Assembly (NCBI RefSeq): GCF_002929745.1
Contig: NZ_PJIQ01000011.1
Coordinates: 59,702 to 123,701 of the forward strand
Direction: 5' to 3'
Length of the DNA stretch: 64,000 nt
Origin: Arthrobacter sp. B1805
Lineage (GTDB): Bacteria > Actinomycetota > Actinomycetes > Actinomycetales > Micrococcaceae
Numbering within the stretch: the stretch's first letter is position 1; each line of letters starts with the position of its first letter. The notes under the pieces were generated by a model, which saw nothing but the letters and a program-made list of their open reading frames with translations, searched no databases and was not told the origin of the DNA. The position numbers and the translations under genes were made by a program. Below are positions 17,544-24,780 of this stretch, in pieces.

Positions 17544-18629
17544 ATGGCCTCGATACTGACACTAAACGCCCGATCCGACATGGGACTGACATCCACACGG
17601 AACTACTTCCAGATGAACCCTACGCAGTTCGGACACTTCATCCGAGCCCACCACGAGACGCTCGTCAACGAACTGTCTGCAGTGGGCATCTCGTACGACG
17701 CACTCAGCCCTGCTCTGGTTCCCACCACCGGCGACCGACACGAGATGGCGCTGCTGTTCAACATTGAACACGTGTCCAACGGCATGTATGGGCATGCAGT
17801 AGCTGAAGTACTGATACCCCTTCTCAACAGGAAGTCCACGCTCAGCGTACTCGCGGGCGACATTGGCTTGCCTCCTGAGAAAACGAAGCAACTGGCATTA
17901 GTTGCAGGCTTCAATTCGAATCCCTCAACCGACGAGTGGGGACGACAGTTCATCTACTGTGTCTACCTCAGTAACGTCTCAGCGGGGCAGCGCGATGAGA
18001 TACACGCGGCTTTGCAGTCCGAAGAAATGTACCTGGGATACGTCCCTTGCACGTACACCTCCGACTTTCGAACCGTGGCGGGAACGATGGTCGCAACTCG
18101 GTTCCTAAAGCACAAGCACACCGTTCTTGTCGACCACGGCTCCGACGATCCTTGGGTTAGCTCCGAAAATGAAATTGGCTACCCCTTCAAGGAGAACAAC
18201 TACACCGTCGTTAGCGTCAACTCGCAGCTTTTCTCACCATTGCTCGGCTACAAAATACCGTCGAAGGTCTACCCCGAATACCGCGACGATGTTCTCGTCT
18301 CGCTCAACGCTATCTCCGAGAACCCTCTCGCCCTGAACGGTTTTGAGGTTCTCCTCGACGAGGGAAAGTACGGATACCTCCGCGATTGTAAGGACGGGCT
18401 CCTTCGGATCGCCGGCCTCGACGAGCTGTCACGAGAGGACCTGGCGGCGGTCATCCGAGCGGAGCTAAGCAACGGCTATATCTATCGGCTGCAGCACAAT
18501 GTGGATGAGACAGTACAGTTCGGTATCGTTCTAGAGCTGCATCGTGAACAGGATCATCCGGTGAAAGTTGCCGTCGGGTTGAAGTACTTTCCCGACACTA
18601 GGGAGCTCTCTCTAGTTACCCTCACGTAG
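17544..18629 (+). CDS. Hypothetical protein, 361 residues
   Basis: A soluble protein with no recognised domain. It starts MASILTLNARSDMGLTS, has no signal peptide or membrane helix, and shows alternating helical (HFIRAHHETLVNELSAVG) and strand-rich segments. Codon use is slightly less GC-rich at third positions than in the copper or conjugation genes, which suggests separate acquisition. Several internal ATGs (for example residue 13) are possible starts. It sits between the glycosylase-like genes and the restriction-modification candidate, so a defence-related role is possible but not shown. Confidence 0.65.
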   Translation: MASILTLNARSDMGLTSTRNYFQMNPTQFGHFIRAHHETLVNELSAVGISYDALSPALVPTTGDRHEMALLFNIEHVSNGMYGHAVAEVLIPLLNRKSTLSVLAGDIGLPPEKTKQLALVAGFNSNPSTDEWGRQFIYCVYLSNVSAGQRDEIHAALQSEEMYLGYVPCTYTSDFRTVAGTMVATRFLKHKHTVLVDHGSDDPWVSSENEIGYPFKENNYTVVSVNSQLFSPLLGYKIPSKVYPEYRDDVLVSLNAISENPLALNGFEVLLDEGKYGYLRDCKDGLLRIAGLDELSREDLAAVIRAELSNGYIYRLQHNVDETVQFGIVLELHREQDHPVKVAVGLKYFPDTRELSLVTLT

Positions 18630-18812
18630 GACAGTTTTCCTGCGTCCGGGTGTGCCTCCTTTGGGTGGGGCCCACTTGAGCCCTCGCGTCCCTCTACAAC
18701 CCTCGCGATTGATTGATGGCTCGGAGGTTGGTCCGTTGCATGGCAGCTCGAGGGCATCCGGGCATCGTATCTGCTCTCTAGCTGCATGCGTGTTTCGTAG
18801 TAGTCTTGTTCT

Positions 18813-18826
18813 GACGTCTAGACGTC
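18813..18826. promoter_or_regulatory. Perfect 14-bp palindrome before the restriction-modification genes
   Basis: GACGTCTAGACGTC is a perfect palindrome ending 19 bases before the ATG of the small winged-helix gene. It is well placed as an operator. By analogy with C-protein boxes of type II systems it could mediate autoregulation by the small protein. That is inference. Confidence 0.55.
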
Positions 18827-18845
18827 CTAACGGGAGGACACAATC

Positions 18846-19064
18846 ATGAAGCAGCAGCCAGGTGCGGTCAGGGACTCGATACTTGAAACTCTTCGATCGA
18901 AGGGCAGCGAGGGCGCCCATTGGACGGACATCCATGCGGAAGCGAACTCTCGCCTCGGTGGCTCCGTCCCGGCCTCGTCCATCCGTTCGTACCTTGGCAA
19001 CAACACGCCCAATTTGTTCCAGCGCACAGGTCGCGGCCACTACACGCTGACACCAAAGAAGTGA
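18846..19064 (+). CDS. Small winged-helix protein before the methyltransferase
   Basis: A 72-residue protein. RDSILETLRSKGSEGAHW then TDIHAEANSRLGGSVPASS and IRSYLGNNTPNLFQRTGRG form three helices and a wing ending in GHYTL, the pattern of compact winged-helix (HARE-HTH or vWA-like HTH) domains. A strong GGGAGG site precedes the ATG. Its TGA overlaps the GTG of the methyltransferase (GTGA), so the two are translationally coupled. It may act as a control protein of the restriction-modification unit or as the DNA-recognition partner of the methyltransferase. Confidence 0.7.
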   Translation: MKQQPGAVRDSILETLRSKGSEGAHWTDIHAEANSRLGGSVPASSIRSYLGNNTPNLFQRTGRGHYTLTPKK

Positions 19065-19972
19065 ACACCGTCGCCGCTGAGTCAGCCTCAGACGAAAGGG
19101 CAGTTGCCGCGTTCACCTATGGTTCAGCAGCGTTATACAACGCTGATTCGCTGGACTGGCTTCGCAGTTGGAAACCCAACAGCATCCATGGAGTCGTGAC
19201 TGATCCGCCGTACGGACTGGTGGAGTACACGCAGAAGGAGCAAACCAAGCTGCGGGTTGGCAAGGGAGGCGTGTGGAGAATACCGCCTTCCTTTGACGGG
19301 CACACGCGCGCTCCGCTCCCTCGTTTCACGACCTTGTCCGACGCCGACCTTGAGCACCTAGAGATCTTTTTCCGCAACCTCGGTGAGGCACTTGTCCCTT
19401 GCCTGGTGCCCGGCGCTCACGTCCTGATTGCTGCGAACCCATTGGTGTCTCACCTCGTGTCGTACTCTATGGGCAAAGCTGGTTTAGAGCGGCGTGGAGA
19501 GATTGTCCGCCAGGTGATGACCATGCGCGGTGGTGACCGGCCGAAAAATGCCCATGATGAGTTTCCGGGCGTCTCAGTGATGCCCCGTTCCCAGTGGGAA
19601 CCGTGGGTATTGTTCCGCAAACCAATAGAAGGGACCGTTGCCGCAAATCTCAGGAAGTGGAAGACTGGCGGGCTCCGGCGGATTTCTGATGAGTTGCCCT
19701 TCGGAGATGTGATTAAGTCAGCGCCGACTCGTAAGCAGGAAAAGGAATTGGCCAATCACCCGTCGCTGAAACCGCAGGACTTCCTTCGACAGGTAGTTCG
19801 CGGAATGTTGCCGTTAGGCGAAGGAACGATTCTTGATCCTTTTGCAGGGTCCGGCTCCACACTCGCGGCAGCGGAAGCAGTCGGCTACTCAAGCATTGGC
19901 GTAGAACTCGATCCGATGTACGTCGAGCTTGCCTCCAAAGCTATCCCTCGGTTGGCGGCTTACAAGCGTTAG
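19061..19972 (+). CDS. DNA methyltransferase, beta class (N4-cytosine or N6-adenine)
   Basis: An AdoMet-dependent DNA methyltransferase of 303 residues. Catalytic motif IV, TDPPYGL, is near residue 47 and the AdoMet motif I, DPFAGSGST, near 259-267. The order IV before I defines the beta class. DPPY is compatible with N6-adenine or N4-cytosine methylation. HPSLKPQDFLRQVVRG just before motif I is typical of motif X. GTG start at 19061 overlaps the preceding stop. The gene converges with a putative nuclease with stops overlapping, forming a restriction-modification candidate. Recognition sequence unknown. Confidence 0.9.
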   Translation: MNTVAAESASDERAVAAFTYGSAALYNADSLDWLRSWKPNSIHGVVTDPPYGLVEYTQKEQTKLRVGKGGVWRIPPSFDGHTRAPLPRFTTLSDADLEHLEIFFRNLGEALVPCLVPGAHVLIAANPLVSHLVSYSMGKAGLERRGEIVRQVMTMRGGDRPKNAHDEFPGVSVMPRSQWEPWVLFRKPIEGTVAANLRKWKTGGLRRISDELPFGDVIKSAPTRKQEKELANHPSLKPQDFLRQVVRGMLPLGEGTILDPFAGSGSTLAAAEAVGYSSIGVELDPMYVELASKAIPRLAAYKR

Positions 19973-20604
19973 TCAGTGTGCATGTAGACCCAGCTGCGCC
20001 TAAGCTTCGCGATCCCGTCGCGGTCTAGTGTGGAGGTTCTTGTACCGAGGTCTCCTCGCTCGTTCCTCCGGAAGTCATCCGGTTCCACTTGACCGAGGTA
20101 GACCTCGCGGATCCTCAAGGGACGCCGCATGTCAGCCGGTTCGGTGATGTTGTCGACTTCGTACACAAAGACGCACATCCACTGCTTACGGCCACCATGA
20201 GTGTCTACGGCCCCACCTCGCTTACGAGTGGACTTGATCTCTACCCCGTGCTCGCCAGACTTGATTTTGTTGTCCGGGTATCGCCCTTCAACCAAGAGGT
20301 CGGGGTGACCATTGTGATACGCGTTGACCGTCAGCGTTCGCGAATGCTTCGCCAACGACTCGGTAAGCATGTCAGAGAGGGTGCCCGATAGATTTGCGGG
20401 ACGGAGCATGTCATCAAGACGGGGAAGGCCCTTATCCCGTAGGTGCTGGTTCACATCGTAGAAGAAGTCATAGACATCCTGCATGGCTGAGTGGAAGTCA
20501 ATTTGACGAAGGCTATAGGGCAACGACGCACCCCGGTTGAAACGACTGTCCTGGACGATTTCACGCGTGATCACCAAATCATCGTAGCGGCTACGCGACC
20601 GCAA
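19969..20604 (-). CDS. Putative type II restriction endonuclease (PD-(D/E)XK)
   Basis: A 211-residue protein. PDLLVEG at residues 101-107 and VEIKSTRK at 121-128 give the PD...ExK catalytic pattern of restriction-type nucleases, with an acidic residue near 82 (TES) as possible first ligand. QWMCVFVYEVD forms the following core strand. The gene is convergent with the methyltransferase and the stops overlap, an arrangement found in type II systems. The TTG at 20604 is the only upstream start before an in-frame TGA; GTG at codon 11 is the alternative. Sequence specificity and the link to the methyltransferase are inferred from position. Confidence 0.7.
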   Translation of the reverse strand: MRSRSRYDDLVITREIVQDSRFNRGASLPYSLRQIDFHSAMQDVYDFFYDVNQHLRDKGLPRLDDMLRPANLSGTLSDMLTESLAKHSRTLTVNAYHNGHPDLLVEGRYPDNKIKSGEHGVEIKSTRKRGGAVDTHGGRKQWMCVFVYEVDNITEPADMRRPLRIREVYLGQVEPDDFRRNERGDLGTRTSTLDRDGIAKLRRSWVYMHTD

Positions 20605-20660
20605 TCCAGTTCAGAGGCATCGATCAAATCCGTTACCGGGAGATGTTGGCACACCGGCGT

Positions 20661-20822
20661 TTAGTCCTGCACCTTGGTGAAGGTGTCTGACTGGACCGGC
20701 ACAAGGTCGTAGCCGAGCGGGATGTCCGGTCGTGGCATCGGCTGGAGATTCTCGGTGAGGAACAGCATGTAGTAGACGGTGGTGAGCCCTCCCCTACCGC
20801 CCTTTTCGTTGACGCCGGTCAT
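20661..20822 (-). pseudogene. Possible N-terminal fragment of a GNAT acetyltransferase
   Basis: A 53-codon frame starts MTGVNEKGG and contains LTTVYYMLFLTENLQPMPRP and PLGYDLVPVQ before its stop. The TTVYYLEM...RPxRPP opening resembles N-termini of some actinobacterial GNAT proteins, but the acetyl-CoA binding core is absent. It could be a fragment or a real small protein. No other gene is seen from 20605 to 20933. Confidence 0.35.
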
Positions 20823-20933
20823 GCCTCTGTTTCGGCTATGTGGGGAGCGCTCTCACCCAGTAGAACTATCGGTGAAGGCCCCGGTCGTCTGCGTGTTTAT
20901 CCCCCATCCACGCAGCCTCCCCGGGGCCTTCCT

Positions 20934-21194
20934 CTATTCGTCCTCGAACGCGCCGGTAGGCGGTGGTTTTCGGTCGCCAGCGAGCTTGTCGAGCTCGCCC
21001 TTCTTGTAGATCCTGATGACGTCCTGCCAGCCCTCGGGCATCCGCGGCCGGTGCAGCGGGCAGAATGTCAGTCCCGCGTCCGCGATGTACGCCCAATCCT
21101 TCGGGGTCCCGTCCCCGGTGAGCGTCAGCGGAGCTGTCCTGCCGCATTCCACGCACTCGGCCACGTGGTCATTGTCGGGGCGAGTTGCAGGCAT
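20934..21194 (-). CDS. Small zinc-ribbon-like hypothetical protein
   Basis: An 86-residue protein. CVECGRT at residues 14-20 and FCPLH at 44-48 form a CxxC...CxxH set that could hold zinc. GWQDVIRIYKKGELDKLAG follows as a helix. I do not recognise a named family. It is on the same strand as the next gene but separated by 180 bases. Confidence 0.55.
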   Translation of the reverse strand: MPATRPDNDHVAECVECGRTAPLTLTGDGTPKDWAYIADAGLTFCPLHRPRMPEGWQDVIRIYKKGELDKLAGDRKPPPTGAFEDE

Positions 21195-21374
21195 CCAGTC
21201 AGTCTGTCAGCCTCCACCAACCGCTGCCCGTGATGGTGTCAGAGTGGTGTTCTACGCTCTGTAGTGGAGTCCTGTCCGGGGTGTCCGTCGTACTCGACCT
21301 ACCGCGCACCCTGGGCAGGACTTCCCGCTGCCCTCGAGTACCGCTTGTCGGCGGCGGGTGTGCCGCGCAACGGG

Positions 21375-21833
21375 TCAGATGATGTTGGCGTTGGGCCAGT
21401 CATAGAGTCGGGCGAGGCGGACGATGGAGGTTGGGGTGCCGTCCTCGGTGAACTCGAACCCTGAGTGTTCGTGGCTTCCGCCGGCGTGCGCGATCGCGGC
21501 GAGCACGAGGGCCAGCACGTCACGGTCCAGGCCCGGGATGATGTCGCCGAGGTCGACCAGCGCTCCCCCGTCGCCGAGGGACGCGACCAGCAGCATGAAC
21601 CGGCGTTCGCCGCCGGAAAGTCCTTCCAGGTTGTCCTCGATTACTTCGAAATCAACGTAGGGCCAGCGGCTGCCCATACCGATCCATGGCTGTCCCGACC
21701 TGGCGAAGCGGCCCTCGTGGGCGCGGATCAGCAGCTCGGTTGCTGCCTCGATCGTGTAGATGCCTTTCGCCCATGACCTCAGTCCGCAGTGATGCTCGTT
21801 CGTGAGTGCTTGCGCCTCAGAGTTGCTGGTCAC
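21375..21833 (-). CDS. Hypothetical protein
   Basis: A protein of about 152 residues starting (M)TSNSEAQALTNEHHCG. It has an alternating helix-strand pattern and the segment SGGERRFMLLVASLGDGGAL, which resembles nothing I can name. The GTG at 21833 is preceded by AGGAAAG; the longer frame to 21935 has no support. A TAGAAA-rich upstream region is shared with the small membrane frame at 22012-22206. Confidence 0.55.
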   Translation of the reverse strand: MTSNSEAQALTNEHHCGLRSWAKGIYTIEAATELLIRAHEGRFARSGQPWIGMGSRWPYVDFEVIEDNLEGLSGGERRFMLLVASLGDGGALVDLGDIIPGLDRDVLALVLAAIAHAGGSHEHSGFEFTEDGTPTSIVRLARLYDWPNANII

Positions 21834-22011
21834 GGGGTTCTCTTTCCTACTAGGCGGCTCATGCGGCTGACTGCTGGTCGTCAATGTGGAAGTACGTAGG
21901 GTAAGGGTAAGTCGGCCCACTGACGCCAAGCTCACCTCCCCGTCGTTCCGTGTTTCGAGAGTTATAGATTCCTACTTTTCTACAAAATCCTGCCCGTATG
22001 TAGCTGACGAG

Positions 22012-22206
22012 TTAGGGCCCATCGTTGTTCCATGCCACACGCAAGAACGCGAGGATGAGCACCCCTGACGCGATCGCAACCCACTCCGGCCAACCCACCC
22101 CGTCGACCAATACCAGCAGAACACCTCCAGTGATGATGAGGGCAATCGCTAGAAGACCGAACAAGACGTACTCAATAGTGAGCGAACTCAGATCGGACTT
22201 ACACGT
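22012..22206 (-). CDS. Small two-helix membrane protein without a normal start codon
   Basis: An open frame encodes two clear transmembrane helices: VLFGLLAIALIITGGVLLVL and WVAIASGVLILAFLRVAW, ending NNDGP and stop at 22014-22012. Between the preceding in-frame stop and the first helix there is no ATG or GTG. The codon that follows a good GGAAGG site is ACG (22206-22204), one base from ATG. TTG inside helix 1 and a CTG are poor alternatives. Either the gene has lost its start, ACG is used, or the sequence has an error. Confidence 0.45.
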   Translation of the reverse strand, partial: TCKSDLSSLTIEYVLFGLLAIALIITGGVLLVLVDGVGWPEWVAIASGVLILAFLRVAWNNDGP

Positions 22207-22244
22207 GGGGTTCCCTGCCTTCCTTCACTACAGAACGCGATTTA

Positions 22245-22275
22245 TACATTTCTACATTTCTTTTTTCCTACAGAT
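22245..22275. repeat. TGTAG-rich upstream repeats
   Basis: On the minus strand TGTAGGAAAAAAGAA, then TGTAGAAA, occur in tandem between 22248 and 22275, with another TGTAG at about 22227. A similar TGTAGAAAAGTAGGAA lies at 21978-21993, upstream of the hypothetical gene at 21833. Shared motifs before two minus-strand genes suggest a common regulator. Confidence 0.35.
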
Positions 22276-22290
22276 GTAGCATGCCGCCGT

Positions 22291-22554
22291 TCAGCTGTCA
22301 CTCCCAGTCTCGAGGGCGATGACGTGGGCGATCTTGGGTGGGTTGAGGCCGGACCAGTGATCCTCCGTACCGTCCCTTTCGTAGAGACAAACTGGCGCTT
22401 GGCTGTAGCCGAGCTCCTCTGAGATGTAGGCCAGGGCCTGCTCATTGGTGGTGATGTCGACGGTGGTGAACTCGATGCCGGCTTCGGTGAACTTCTGCTT
22501 GGTCTTGTCGCACGCGAAACAGTTGGCCGGTTTGATGTACAGCGTGAGTGTCAT
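22291..22554 (-). CDS. nrdH: NrdH-like glutaredoxin
   Basis: An 87-residue thioredoxin-fold redoxin. MTLTLYIKPANCFACDKTK contains the CxxC active site (CFAC, near residues 12-15), and GYSQAPVCLYERDG then HWSGLNPPKI match the cis-proline (here APV instead of VPV) and the WSGFRPD-type motif of NrdH. NrdH proteins reduce class Ib ribonucleotide reductase with thioredoxin reductase as electron source. No nrdE/F is nearby, so this is a stand-alone, plasmid-borne version. The active site CFAC is an unusual variant of CVQC or CMQC. Confidence 0.8.
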   Translation of the reverse strand: MTLTLYIKPANCFACDKTKQKFTEAGIEFTTVDITTNEQALAYISEELGYSQAPVCLYERDGTEDHWSGLNPPKIAHVIALETGSDS

Positions 22555-22862
22555 GAGAACCCTCCCCCTAGGTGAGTACGTCGAGACGGTGGTGGTGCGG
22601 CCCTATCCCCCGTTGTTTTGCCTGCTGGCGAGCTCGCTCGCTCGTCCCCGACGGAACAGTGCTCAACCCGAAGGGCGGAGTGCTGAGGGAATGCGGGAGG
22701 AGATAAGCGACGAAGGAGCGCCGAACAGATTGCCTGGGCGCGACGTCGCATAGCGATTGACGCTGTGGAGCGGGGGCGCACAATCCGAAGGAGTCTCAAT
22801 GATGTTGTCAACGGTGTGAAAGGTGTCGAAACATGGTGGGGTGCGTGTGGGGTGATGAGGAG
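22555..22862. other. Intergenic left of the IS3 element
   Basis: No supported gene. The stretch contains the upstream region of the redoxin gene and ends with the GAG copy (22860-22862) duplicated by IS3 insertion. Confidence 0.4.
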
Positions 22863-22895
22863 GGGTCTGCTGCACGGATAGGTGACAGTTTCTAA

Positions 22896-23783
22896 TCACG
22901 CAGCCAGGGCGGCTGGCGTGTTCATGATGGTCTCGAACTCGATGGGCGTCAATCGGCCGAGCCGAGCTTGGCGTCGGCGCCGGTGGTAAGTCCTCTCGAT
23001 CCAGGTCACGATCGCGATGCGCAGTTGCTCCCGGGTGGTCCAGGATCGTCGGTCGAGGACGTTCTTCTGCAGCAGACTGAAGAAGCTCTCCATCGCAGCG
23101 TTGTCGCCGCAGGACGCGACTCTTCCCATCGAGCCGGCCATCCGGTGACGGGTGAGAGTACGCAGGAACTTCCGGCTCCGAAATTGCGAGCCTCGATCGC
23201 TATGGACGACGCAGCCGGCGATATCACCACGACGAGCGACAGCATTTTCCAGCGCGTTGACGGCCAACCGGGATTTCATCCTCGAGTCGATGGAGTAGCC
23301 GACGATCCGGTTCGAGAACACGTCTTTGATTGCGCAGAGGTACAGCTTTCCTTCTGCGGTTTTGTGTTCCGTGATGTCCGTCAGCCACAACTGGTTAGGC
23401 TTCTCAGCGGTGAACTCGTGCCGGACGCGGCCCTTTTCGTCGGTGATCGTGCAGAGGTCGTCGTGGACCGGCGGGCCCGGCTTCTTCCCGTTTCTTCCGC
23501 GCTTCTTTCCGAACGAGCTCCACCACCCATTGACGGCGCAGATCCGCCACGCGGTCCGGTCAGCCATTGCCTCACCAGCGTCGCGGGCCTCGTCTGCCAG
23601 CAGGCGGTGGCCGAACTCGGGGTCATCCGAGTGAGCGTTGAACAGTGCGTTCGCCCGGTATGCCTCGACGACCTCGCTCTCGGTGATGGGCTCGACCAGC
23701 CACCGGTAGTAGGGCTGGCGGGAGAGCTTAAGGACCCGACACGTCACCGTCACGGGCACCCCGTCGGCGGCGAGCTCACTCAC
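22896..23783 (-). CDS. IS3-family transposase, OrfB part (DDE domain)
   Basis: The catalytic half of the IS3 transposase. LWLTDITEHKTAEGKLYLC carries the first Asp, VVHSDRGSQFRSRKF the second, and MESFFSLLQKNVL the Glu with its downstream lysine, completing the DDE triad. It is made as an OrfAB fusion by a programmed -1 frameshift: the overlap with orfA around 23785 contains GGGAAAAGG on the coding strand. The frame as listed starts at an internal codon; alone it would make only OrfB. Confidence 0.9.
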   Translation of the reverse strand: MSELAADGVPVTVTCRVLKLSRQPYYRWLVEPITESEVVEAYRANALFNAHSDDPEFGHRLLADEARDAGEAMADRTAWRICAVNGWWSSFGKKRGRNGKKPGPPVHDDLCTITDEKGRVRHEFTAEKPNQLWLTDITEHKTAEGKLYLCAIKDVFSNRIVGYSIDSRMKSRLAVNALENAVARRGDIAGCVVHSDRGSQFRSRKFLRTLTRHRMAGSMGRVASCGDNAAMESFFSLLQKNVLDRRSWTTREQLRIAIVTWIERTYHRRRRQARLGRLTPIEFETIMNTPAALAA

Positions 23784-24088
23784 GAGCGGGTAGAGCCTTT
23801 TCCCGGCAGGTTCGCCTGCGACAAATACGCTGCAGCCCGCCGCAGGACTTCGTTCTCCTGCTCCAACAGCCGGACGCGCTTGCGCAGTTCACGATTTTCC
23901 AACGTCTCGCTGCGACCCTGACCAGGCGTAGCGGCATCGTCGGTCTCGGCGTTGCGTAGCCACTTCGTCAGGGTCATCGGATGAACACCGAAATCTCGAG
24001 CGATCTGCTCGATCGTCACTCCGGGTTCACGGTTCCTCGCGACGCGCACGACATCATCACGAAATTCCTCGGGGTAAGGCTTAGGCAC
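23780..24088 (-). CDS. IS3-family transposase, OrfA part (helix-turn-helix)
   Basis: A 102-residue protein starting MPKPYPEEFRDDVVRVA. The helix-turn-helix TIEQIARDFGVHPMTLTKWL binds the element ends. A leucine zipper follows (ENRELRKRVRLLEQENEVLR), used for multimer formation. Its end overlaps orfB and contains the A-rich slip site. Both frames are intact, so the element is probably active. Confidence 0.9.
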   Translation of the reverse strand: MPKPYPEEFRDDVVRVARNREPGVTIEQIARDFGVHPMTLTKWLRNAETDDAATPGQGRSETLENRELRKRVRLLEQENEVLRRAAAYLSQANLPGKGSTRS

Positions 24089-24230
24089 AGCAACATCCTT
24101 CCAGGCTCGCCTTCCGGCAAGCCAGATCAGATGTCACCTATCCGTGCAGCAGACCCGAGAACCCGATATTGGAGGTAGCTGATCGGTCAAAGCGTGATGT
24201 TCGGCCTTGAGCATGAACCATCCTTGAAGA

Positions 24231-24746
24231 ATGGAACTACGTACTGAGCAACTGGTGCTTCGTGAGTACACTCTCGAGGACTTCGCTGCCGTCCACTCCT
24301 TCGCCTCTGATCCGGAGATCGCCGAATACGTGGATTGGGGACCGAATACCGAAGACGACACCCGCAGCTTTCTCGAAGCATGTGTGATCTCTCAGGAGGC
24401 GGTACCCCGAACAGACTTCACTCTTACCATCACCCCTACCGATGAGGCACCGGTAGGCTCCGTTGGACTCACTGTGGACGAGCACCATCACGGTCATCTC
24501 GGTTATGTCGTTGGCACCCGTTACTGGGGGAAGGGATACGCCACCGAGGCTGCCGCCAGCCTGCTGTCTTATGGACAGGAGGTACTGAAACTTCCAAGAA
24601 TCGAAGCCACCTGCCGACCGACCAATCTCGCCTCGGCAAGAGTTCTGGAAAAGATCGGTATGACGCTGGAGGGACTCCGGCCCCACGACAGGCTCATCCG
24701 CGGAACGTGGGAGGACTCCCTCGTCTTCGCCACAGTCAGCCAGTAA
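24231..24746 (+). CDS. GNAT-family N-acetyltransferase (RimJ/RimL type)
   Basis: A 171-residue acetyltransferase. It opens MELRTEQLVLREYTLEDFAA, the N-terminal pattern of RimJ/RimL-like GNAT enzymes. LGYVVGTRYWGKGYATEA contains the acetyl-CoA-binding (R/Q)xxGxG/A loop (residues 92-109), and NLASARVLEKIGMTLEG the C-terminal motif B. Such enzymes acetylate protein N-termini, amino sugars or small amines; the substrate is not evident. It lies between two insertion sequences with its own start, so it may have been carried or stranded by them. Confidence 0.85.
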   Translation: MELRTEQLVLREYTLEDFAAVHSFASDPEIAEYVDWGPNTEDDTRSFLEACVISQEAVPRTDFTLTITPTDEAPVGSVGLTVDEHHHGHLGYVVGTRYWGKGYATEAAASLLSYGQEVLKLPRIEATCRPTNLASARVLEKIGMTLEGLRPHDRLIRGTWEDSLVFATVSQ

Positions 24747-24780
24747 TCTGCAACATCAATCGCAGGGAGACGTCCTGGGT

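Larger units (their letters stand above)
22863..24156 (-). mobile_element. Complete IS3-family insertion sequence
   Basis: A 1294-bp element bounded by inverted repeats that start GGGTCTGCTGCACGGATAGG on the left (22863 onward) and read identically inward from 24156 on the right; at least 25 bases match. It is flanked by GAG at 22860-22862 and 24157-24159, a 3-bp target duplication. It encodes orfA and orfB with overlapping frames. Intact ends and duplication indicate a recent insertion. Confidence 0.9.
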
